Below, piece after piece: positions 1-3,879 of a DNA stretch of 5,443 bases (position 1 is the first letter of the stretch; each line of letters starts with the position of its first letter). The notes beneath the pieces are model-generated. The model worked only from the letters and a program-made list of their open reading frames with translations, was not told where the DNA came from and searched no databases. The stretch covers positions 1 through 5,443 of the forward strand of contig JAHFEP010000121.1 of NCBI GenBank assembly GCA_023248415.1. The letters are read 5' to 3'. The DNA is from Nitrospirota bacterium. GTDB taxonomy: Bacteria; Nitrospirota; CAKKRA01; 9FT-COMBO-42-15. Made by a program: the position numbers and the translations under genes.

Positions 1-1033
1 TAAATAGCTCAATATTTGCAATTGCAGCAGCACAGGCGAGGGGATTCCCTGTGTATGTATGGCCGTGGAAAAGGGTCTTTAAATCCTTATACTCGCCATA
101 AAAGGCATTGTATATCTCATCTGTCACAAGCGTTGCTGCCAAAGGAAGATAGCCTCCTGTGATGCCTTTAGCAACTGCCATTATATCAGGCGATACCCCT
201 TCATGCTCGCAGGCAAACATCTTGCCTGTTCTGCCAAATCCTGTTGCCACCTCATCTGCTATCATCAGGATATTATATCTTGTGCAAAGCTCCCTGATTT
301 TTTTTAAATACCCTGGTGGCGAGACCAGCATACCTGCAGCGCCCTGAACGAGCGGCTCTATTATCAGCGCTGCGGTATTGTCTGCATATTGTTTTATTGC
401 TGATTCTGCATGAACAGCACATTCAAGATTACAGCCCGGATATGCTTTATTTAAACTGCACCTATAACAGTATGGGGACTCAATTTTGTATGAATCAAAA
501 AGCAGAGGCTTGTACATCTCATGAAACAACTCAATGCCTCCGACACTTACAGAGCCGATAGTATCACCGTGATAGGCATTATGAAGGGAAATAAATTTTG
601 TTTTATTTCTATACGCTATTCCCTTTTGCTGCCAATATTGAAATGCCATCTTTAATGCAATCTCTACTGCTGTTGAGCCGCTGTCAGAATAAAAGAGCTT
701 AGTCAGCCCTTTTGGAGTGGCCTTTATTAGCTTCTCTGCAAGCAATATTGCAGGGACATTTGAAAGGCCGAGCAGTGTAGAATGGCCTATTTTATCAATC
801 TGCTTCTTTACTGCCTTGTCAATCTCTTTTTTTCTATGGCCATGAACAGTCACCCAGAGCGATGAAATACCATCAAGATATTTCCTGCCGTGGATATCAA
901 TCAGATAACTTCCCTTACCATTTTCAATGATTAAGGGGGTTTCTTCCAACCAGTCCTTCATCTGGGTAAAGGGATGCCAGATGTATTGCTTATCCAGTTC
1001 CTCTAATTTTTTGTTTCTTTTTTTAATATTCAT
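1..1033 (-). CDS. bioA: Adenosylmethionine-8-amino-7-oxononanoate aminotransferase (partial, N-terminal 344 codons)
   Basis: BioA is a PLP-dependent class III aminotransferase. It moves an amino group from S-adenosylmethionine to 7-keto-8-aminopelargonic acid to give 7,8-diaminopelargonic acid, in the cytoplasmic biotin pathway. Translation of the minus strand from ATG at 1033 gives the BioA-type N-terminus WHPFTQM (residues 19-25), GISSLW (55-60) and the YHGDT cofactor-binding motif. It continues with the DEVATGFGRTG segment, with Asp260 as the likely pyridine-nitrogen partner, then AVAKG with Lys289 as the expected Schiff-base lysine (codon 167-169), and GHTYTGNPLACAAA near the window edge. 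These are 15 residues beyond the E. coli Asp245 and Lys274 I recall. The C-terminal quarter or so lies outside the window. A modest Shine-Dalgarno (AAGGT, 1048-1044) precedes the start. No frameshift or internal stop is seen. A related omega-aminotransferase is the alternative, but the motif set favours BioA strongly. Confidence 0.95.
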   Translation of the reverse strand, partial: MNIKKRNKKLEELDKQYIWHPFTQMKDWLEETPLIIENGKGSYLIDIHGRKYLDGISSLWVTVHGHRKKEIDKAVKKQIDKIGHSTLLGLSNVPAILLAEKLIKATPKGLTKLFYSDSGSTAVEIALKMAFQYWQQKGIAYRNKTKFISLHNAYHGDTIGSVSVGGIELFHEMYKPLLFDSYKIESPYCYRCSLNKAYPGCNLECAVHAESAIKQYADNTAALIIEPLVQGAAGMLVSPPGYLKKIRELCTRYNILMIADEVATGFGRTGKMFACEHEGVSPDIMAVAKGITGGYLPLAATLVTDEIYNAFYGEYKDLKTLFHGHTYTGNPLACAAAIANIELF

Positions 1034-1060
1034 TAGTTTAATTACCTTACTAAAATTTCC

Positions 1061-1088
1061 TTGAAATGTCAAAATATTATGCTATAAT
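1061..1088 (+). promoter_or_regulatory. Sigma70-type promoter for pilZ-ribE
   Basis: A -35 element TTGAAA (1061-1066) and a perfect -10 TATAAT (1083-1088) are separated by 16 bases. A TG dinucleotide at 1080-1081 gives an extended -10 (TGCTATAAT). Transcription would start near 1095, about 47 bases before the pilZ start. It lies in the spacer between divergent bioA and pilZ and is the best-formed promoter in the window. The call rests on consensus match only. Confidence 0.7.
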
Positions 1089-1130
1089 TATATTGGCTCT
1101 TTTAAAAGTGGGGAAAAAGGGAAGATAATA

Positions 1131-1136
1131 AGGGGG
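1131..1136 (+). promoter_or_regulatory. Ribosome binding site that sets the pilZ start
   Basis: AGGGGG at 1131-1136 sits 5 bases before ATG 1142. It overlaps an in-frame GTG at 1136, so that GTG is unlikely to be the start. The site supports the ATG start, which shortens the protein by two residues. Confidence 0.65.
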
Positions 1137-1141
1137 TGGAG

Positions 1142-1489
1142 ATGGAAACATTTCAGAGGCGGCGGTATCCACGGGTTAATATTACGTTACCAGTTGAGTA
1201 TAAGTCTGAGGGTAAGACCAAACGGGTTTTAGCCAAGACAGTCGGAGAGGGAGGGCTGATGCTGAATCTTGGCGAACATCTTCCATTGGAAGCGAAGTTA
1301 AATCTAAATCTTTTCCTTCCGAATATGAGTCAATCATCTTCTGCATTATATAATCTGAAAGCAAAAGGGAAGGTTGTCTGGACGCAGGGTGAAAGGCAGG
1401 AATTTTACTGCGGTATATCCTTTATTGAAATTGCCGATAATGACAGAAGCATTTTAAGCGCCTTTATAAGCAAATATCGGGAGATATAG
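1142..1489 (+). CDS. PilZ-domain protein (possible c-di-GMP binder)
   Basis: A 115-residue single-domain protein, probably cytoplasmic, with no signal peptide or membrane segment. The N-terminus has the PilZ arginine motif RRRYPR (residues 6-11, matching RxxxR). The body is rich in beta strands and ends in a GxxF-type strand (CGISFIEI) typical of the fold. PilZ domains bind cyclic di-GMP through the RxxxR loop plus a second D/NxSxxG motif. Here the second site reads TVGEGG (about residues 33-38), which keeps the final glycine but lacks the Asp/Asn and Ser. Ligand binding is therefore uncertain, and it could be a degenerate PilZ domain. It is the first gene after a good promoter and ends 2 bases before riboflavin synthase, so the two are very likely co-transcribed. 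The biological reason for the pairing is not evident. The family call is confident; the binding function is inference. Confidence 0.85.
   Translation: METFQRRRYPRVNITLPVEYKSEGKTKRVLAKTVGEGGLMLNLGEHLPLEAKLNLNLFLPNMSQSSSALYNLKAKGKVVWTQGERQEFYCGISFIEIADNDRSILSAFISKYREI
1479..1483 (+). promoter_or_regulatory. Ribosome binding site for the TTG start of ribE
   Basis: GGGAG at 1479-1483, inside the last codons of pilZ, lies 8 bases before TTG 1492. It supports TTG as a genuine start and suggests that ribE translation is coupled to pilZ. Confidence 0.65.
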
Positions 1490-1491
1490 TA

Positions 1492-2157
1492 TTGTTTACA
1501 GGCATTATAGAGGAGCTCGGCGCTGTAAAGGACATAAAAAAGGATTCAAAAGGCGCAAGGCTCTCAATATTTGCGAAGACTATTCTTGAAGGATCAAAGA
1601 TAGGCGACAGCATAACAGTAAATGGCGCCTGTCTTACAGCAGTAAATATTTTCAATAACTCCTTTGAAGCAGATGTTGCCCCGGAGACATTAAAAAAAAC
1701 CAATCTTGGCGAACTTAAAAATGGTTCAAAAGTAAATCTTGAAAGGGCGTTAAGATTATCTGGCCGCGTTGGCGGCCATCTTGTAACAGGCCACATTGAA
1801 GGTGTAGGCGTAATCAAAGAAAAAAAGAGGTTCGGCAATTCTGTAGAATTTTTTATTGAGGCGCCAAAGGATTTATTAAAATATATTGTAACTAAAGGTT
1901 CGGTTGCAATTGACGGCATAAGCCTTACTGTTGTTGATGTTAAAGACAGGTCTTTTAGTATTGCTGTTATTCCCCATACTTTAGATGTAACAACACTTGG
2001 TGTAAAAAGCATAGGTGATAGTGTAAATATTGAGACAGATATAATCGGAAAGTATGTAGAGAAAATGCTGCTTAATCCATCCCCCCCCTTTAATAAAGGT
2101 GGGAATGGGGGGATTATTAATGAAGCTTTTTTAAAGCAACATGGATTTTCTAAATAG
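1492..2157 (+). CDS. ribE: Riboflavin synthase, alpha subunit
   Basis: This enzyme dismutates two molecules of 6,7-dimethyl-8-ribityllumazine to riboflavin and a pyrimidinedione, the last step of riboflavin synthesis, usually as a cytoplasmic trimer. The protein opens with MFTGIIEELG, the hallmark N-terminus, read from a TTG start. The two homologous lumazine-binding barrels are visible. The first covers about residues 1-88, with VNGACLTAV and APETLKKTNLG. The second covers about 97-190, with GHLVTGHIEGVG leading in, then AIDGISLTVVDV and IPHTLDVTTLG. The C-terminus ends in an EAFLKQHGF tail, as in many homologues. Total length is 221 residues, slightly long for the family. The excess is a 14-residue segment (195-208) encoded by a palindromic DNA repeat in the linker before the tail. 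Some annotations call the same gene ribC; other riboflavin genes are not in this window. Confidence 0.96.
   Translation: MFTGIIEELGAVKDIKKDSKGARLSIFAKTILEGSKIGDSITVNGACLTAVNIFNNSFEADVAPETLKKTNLGELKNGSKVNLERALRLSGRVGGHLVTGHIEGVGVIKEKKRFGNSVEFFIEAPKDLLKYIVTKGSVAIDGISLTVVDVKDRSFSIAVIPHTLDVTTLGVKSIGDSVNIETDIIGKYVEKMLLNPSPPFNKGGNGGIINEAFLKQHGFSK
2074..2115 (+). repeat. Palindromic C/G-rich repeat inserted in frame in ribE
   Basis: A 42-base element is bounded by AATCC (2074-2078) and its complement GGATT (2111-2115). It has a run of eight C, a perfect central hairpin CCTTT-AAT-AAAGG (2087-2099) and G-rich right half. It is exactly 14 codons, reads in the ribE frame (N-P-S-P-P-F-N-K-G-G-N-G-G-I) and falls in a variable linker of the protein. 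From memory it resembles a dispersed palindromic element seen across several bacterial lineages; that link cannot be tested here. Confidence 0.75.
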
Positions 2158-2160
2158 TGG

Positions 2161-2190
2161 TTGACATATAATTGTCATATATGATATGTA
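2161..2190 (+). promoter_or_regulatory. Candidate promoter for the riboswitch-cbtBA transcript
   Basis: A perfect -35 TTGACA (2161-2166) lies just after the ribE stop. The -10 is poor: TATGTA at 2185-2190 with an 18-base spacer. A better hexamer, TATGAT (2180-2185), is only 13 bases away. The region also holds the inverted repeat TGACA-N6-TGTCA (2162-2177). The position upstream of the aptamer is right, but the exact promoter is uncertain, and readthrough from ribE is possible. Confidence 0.4.
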
Positions 2191-2213
2191 TTAAGTGAAA
2201 ATTGAATAAGAAT

Positions 2214-2393
2214 TACACAGGTAACCGCATTGGTTTTAAATGGGAACCCCGTATAAGCGGGGGCGGACCCGCCGCTGTAATCCTGACCTCATTAATTGAG
2301 GTAAGACCTTTACTCAAAAAGCCACTGTCAATTTCTAAATTGGCGGGAAGGCAGTGAAGGTTTTAAAGGAGAGCCAGAAGACCTGCCTGTGTA
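2214..2393 (+). ncRNA. Cobalamin riboswitch (AdoCbl-type aptamer)
   Basis: This is a cobalamin-sensing RNA leader upstream of a cobalt transporter. The ends pair as a perfect 8-bp P1 stem, TACACAGG (2214-2221) with CCTGTGTA (2386-2393). Core landmarks appear in order: GGGAA (2242-2246), then a CCCCG/CGGGG hairpin (2247-2251 with 2258-2262), then the conserved GCGGACCCGCCGCTGT block (2263-2278). A variable-arm hairpin ACCTCA/TGAGGT follows (2286-2291 with 2297-2302). Next come GCCACTG (2321-2327) with GGGAAGGCAGTG (2345-2356), an outer stem ACCTT/AAGGT (2306-2310 with 2357-2361), and the B12 box GAGCCAGAAGACCTGCC (2371-2387). When cobalamin binds, such leaders normally switch the downstream genes off. 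The cbtBA transporter downstream fits this exactly. Confidence 0.96.
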
Positions 2394-2395
2394 TT

Positions 2396-2428
2396 CCTTC
2401 CGCATCTTCGATGGTAAAGAAGGGAAGG
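2396..2428 (+). promoter_or_regulatory. Hairpin between aptamer and terminator (possible P13 or switching element)
   Basis: CCTTCC (2396-2401) is complementary to GGAAGG (2423-2428). Inside it a small hairpin CATC-TTC-GATG (2403-2413) can form. In many cobalamin riboswitches a hairpin just after the core docks with loop L5. Here loop bases CTT (2406-2408) could pair with AAG in the L5 loop (2255-2257), which is only three bases and therefore weak. It may instead take part in antitermination. Structure is seen; role is inferred. Confidence 0.4.
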
Positions 2429-2451
2429 GTGATGGCTTTGTATTTTAAATC

Positions 2452-2490
2452 AATCCCCTGTCTTTACTTTGAAAGCAGGGGATTTTTTAT
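2452..2490 (+). terminator. Intrinsic terminator, expression platform of the riboswitch
   Basis: AATCCCCTG (2452-2460) pairs perfectly with CAGGGGATT (2476-2484). The stem extends inward by CTTT/AAAG past a bulged T, leaves a six-base loop, and is followed by a T run (2483-2488). It lies 58 bases after the P1 stem and before cbtB, the position expected for a ligand-controlled terminator. No clean antiterminator partner is obvious; AGGG at 2421-2424 is only a partial match to the left arm. Confidence 0.85.
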
Positions 2491-2504
2491 TTGATAGACA
2501 GATA

Positions 2505-2529
2505 TAGGGGCGAGGTAGCCTCGTCCCTA
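2505..2529 (+). repeat. Short palindromic repeat between terminator and cbtB
   Basis: TAGGGGCGAGG (2505-2515) and CCTCGTCCCTA (2519-2529) form an 11-bp stem with one G-T pair and a three-base loop. No T run follows, so it is not an intrinsic terminator. It resembles dispersed intergenic palindromes rather than part of the riboswitch. It ends 8 bases before the cbtB Shine-Dalgarno. Confidence 0.6.
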
Positions 2530-2534
2530 CTGTG

Positions 2535-2546
2535 AAAGGAGGTGAT
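2535..2546 (+). promoter_or_regulatory. Strong ribosome binding site that sets the cbtB start
   Basis: AAAGGAGGTGAT (2535-2546) is a near-perfect complement of the 16S rRNA 3' end. Its GGAGG core is 7 bases before TTG 2550. An upstream in-frame GTG at 2532 lies before the site and has no Shine-Dalgarno of its own, so TTG 2550 is chosen. Confidence 0.8.
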
Positions 2547-2549
2547 ACC

Positions 2550-2729
2550 TTGGAGAGAATAGCGAGACTAAGAAGTATTGTTTCAGTTGATTATAGAAAG
2601 GCAATGTTTATTTTAACATCTGTATTAATAGCAGCAGGGATAGTATACATCATTGGGTTTGCGCCATATCCTGCAATTCATGATGCGTTTCATGATATCA
2701 GGCATGGGCTTGGGTTTCCGTGCCATTAA
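2550..2729 (+). CDS. cbtB: CbtB-family cobalt transporter subunit
   Basis: A 59-residue membrane protein of the CbtB type, proposed from genomic context in the literature to act with CbtA in cobalt uptake under B12 riboswitch control. It has a short basic N-terminus, one hydrophobic helix (about residues 17-38, AMFILTSVLIAAGIVYIIGF) and a C-terminal metal-ligand tail. The tail reads IHDAFHDIRH then GFPCH, giving four histidines and a cysteine. This HDxxHDxRH-GFPCH signature is the family hallmark. The TTG start follows a near-ideal Shine-Dalgarno. The riboswitch and terminator immediately upstream support cobalamin-repressed cobalt import. Transport itself is inferred from family and context. 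The protein is full length. Confidence 0.88.
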   Translation: MERIARLRSIVSVDYRKAMFILTSVLIAAGIVYIIGFAPYPAIHDAFHDIRHGLGFPCH

Positions 2730-2749
2730 AGTCAAAAGCGTAGTGGAGC

Positions 2750-2811
2750 GAAACGGGGAAGGGGAGAAACGGGGAAGCGGGGTTTTTTATTCCTCTCCGT
2801 TTCCCCGTTTC
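2750..2811 (+). repeat. Direct and inverted repeats in the cbtB-cbtA spacer
   Basis: GAAACGGGGAAG occurs twice in tandem with a 16-base period (2750-2761 and 2766-2777). The arm GAAACGGGGAAGCGG (2766-2780) is inverted with one mismatch at 2797-2811. The pair encloses a 16-base loop containing six T. The right end runs into CACCGATTCA (2811-2820), the same motif arrayed inside cbiD. The hairpin could attenuate or stabilise the cbtBA message. The T run is in the loop, so it is not a normal rightward terminator. Confidence 0.65.
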
Positions 2812-2837
2812 ACCGATTCATCATCTTCAAGATTTAC

Positions 2838-2842
2838 GGAGG
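2838..2842 (+). promoter_or_regulatory. Ribosome binding site that sets the cbtA start
   Basis: GGAGG (2838-2842) is 5 bases before GTG 2848. The open frame extends upstream to an ATG at 2653, but that would overlap cbtB and read through the repeat. GTG 2848 gives a normal CbtA N-terminus. Confidence 0.75.
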
Positions 2843-2847
2843 TTTTG

Positions 2848-3552
2848 GTGAAGGATTCAATTTTAAACGGCATCATTGCTGGTTTAATAGCAGGTATTAT
2901 TCTCGGGTTATTAACATTAACAATTATTACCCCGATTATCCTGAAGGCAGAGAGATTTGAAAATTCAGTAACAGTAATTAAAGAGAATGGCGGCAGTCAT
3001 GAACATGGTGACGGCGGGGAGATGCCTTTTTATAAAAGGCTGCTCCTTACAATGGTTGGCACAGCAACCCTTAGCGCTGCCTATGGGATAATCCTGAGCA
3101 TTATATATTTTTATACAAAAAATAAAGGCATTAAAAAAGGACTCATAATGGGATTTGCTGGTTTCTTACTTATAAACCTTTTGCCAGGTATTGGTCTTCC
3201 ACCAAACCCGCCGGGTGTTGAGACAATTGCTGAAGTAGAAAATAGGCAGTTAGGGTGGGTATCTCTTATTATTGCAGAAATAATCGGTGTTGGAATATTT
3301 TTGGTTGTGCAAAAAAATCTTAAAAAATTATTTAAAACTATTGCAACTCCAGTTGCATCTTTAATCCTTATTATAATAATCAGCATACCATTTTTGTTTG
3401 GCGCCCCTTCTGGTGTCAAATACAGCCTTATTCCAGATGAGCTTATTACGATTTTCAGGATTACCTCTTTTGGTGTTGGTTTTATCTTCTGGCTCTCACT
3501 CGGTGTTCTCGTTGCATATTTTAATAGAGGTTTAATAGTAGAGAAAATGTAA
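2848..3552 (+). CDS. cbtA: CbtA-family cobalt transporter, membrane subunit
   Basis: A 234-residue integral membrane protein, the proposed permease partner of CbtB in cobalt uptake across the inner membrane. Hydrophobic segments lie at about residues 7-32, 64-89, 97-114, 136-155, 167-186 and 201-225, giving five or six helices depending on how the third is counted. The loop after the first helix holds a likely metal-binding cluster, GGSHEHGD (about 48-55). The loop after the third has LPPNPPGVE, a proline-rich motif typical of CbtA. The start is GTG with a good Shine-Dalgarno. The gene lies 118 bases after cbtB, an unusually long gap for this pair, filled by a repeat. It should be repressed together with cbtB by the upstream riboswitch. 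The metal specificity is inferred from family and the B12 riboswitch. Confidence 0.85.
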   Translation: MKDSILNGIIAGLIAGIILGLLTLTIITPIILKAERFENSVTVIKENGGSHEHGDGGEMPFYKRLLLTMVGTATLSAAYGIILSIIYFYTKNKGIKKGLIMGFAGFLLINLLPGIGLPPNPPGVETIAEVENRQLGWVSLIIAEIIGVGIFLVVQKNLKKLFKTIATPVASLILIIIISIPFLFGAPSGVKYSLIPDELITIFRITSFGVGFIFWLSLGVLVAYFNRGLIVEKM

Positions 3553-3555
3553 AAA

Positions 3556-3647
3556 TAAAAAATCAAAATGCAAAATGACAAATAAAAATTCAAAGATAAT
3601 ATTTGTATTTTTAACTTTACATTTTGATTTGTGTCTTTGATTTTTTA
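3556..3647 (+). repeat. AT-rich inverted repeat after cbtA
   Basis: Perfect 12-base arms TAAAAAATCAAA (3556-3567) and TTTGATTTTTTA (3636-3647) enclose further partly matching sequence, for example ATCAAAATG (3562-3570) against CATTTTGAT (3620-3628). It starts 3 bases after the cbtA stop and is followed by a T-rich stretch to about 3665. It may act as a weak terminator or mRNA 3' end. Low sequence complexity makes chance pairing easier, so the functional call is tentative. Confidence 0.5.
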
Positions 3648-3708
3648 TCTTTATTTTTTGATTTTAAATTAAGTAACATGTTTTTATGAATTGATAACAT
3701 ATAATTAG

Positions 3709-3879
3709 ATGAAAGTTAAATGTCCAATCTGTAAAAAAGAGACTGAGTGGGAAGAAAACGAATTTCGGCCCTTCTGCTCTGAACGGTGCAAACTTATTGA
3801 CCTTGGCAAATGGGCAAGTGAAGAATACAGGATTGCAGGCAAGAAAGATGAGGAAGACAAGAAAAAAGAAGAAGAATGA
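3709..3879 (+). CDS. yacG: YacG-family zinc-binding protein (DNA gyrase inhibitor family)
   Basis: A 56-residue protein with the full YacG zinc knuckle: CPIC (Cys5, Cys8) and CSERC (Cys23, Cys27). It is followed by the strongly conserved KLIDLGKWASEEYRI stretch (28-42) and a charged Lys/Glu-rich tail (44-56). In E. coli, YacG binds the GyrB C-terminal region and inhibits gyrase; whether that holds here is inference. All four zinc ligands are present and the length is normal. The start ATG lacks a clear Shine-Dalgarno. Its stop overlaps the cbiD start by four bases (ATGA), so the two are translationally coupled. A TATAAT at 3700-3705 just before the start has no convincing -35 partner. Confidence 0.93.
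   Translation: MKVKCPICKKETEWEENEFRPFCSERCKLIDLGKWASEEYRIAGKKDEEDKKKEEE

Noticed and set aside
159..561. Two plus-strand open frames opposite bioA
   Set aside because: The minus strand encodes BioA motifs throughout. The plus-strand products have no recognisable features.
1044..1072. Minus-strand promoter for bioA (TTGACA at 1072-1067)
   Set aside because: The -35 is perfect, but the only -10 at the right distance (TAAGGT) is poor and coincides with the ribosome site, leaving almost no leader.
1464..2012. Long minus-strand open frame opposite ribE
   Set aside because: It is a shadow of ribE, with no recognisable family and no ribosome site. The plus strand encodes a clear enzyme.
2125..2137. 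GCTTTTTTAAAGC hairpin at the end of ribE as a terminator
   Set aside because: The stem is only five weak pairs and no T run follows it.
2532..2549. GTG 2532 as the cbtB start
   Set aside because: The strong Shine-Dalgarno lies downstream of it and points to TTG 2550.
2653..2847. Upstream extension of cbtA to ATG 2653
   Set aside because: It overlaps cbtB in another frame, reads through a repeat and yields a low-complexity N-terminus. GTG 2848 has a Shine-Dalgarno and gives a normal CbtA start.
3700..3711. Promoter with TATAAT giving a leaderless yacG transcript
   Set aside because: There is no -35 match at 16-18 bases and the region is very AT-rich, so a chance TATAAT is likely.
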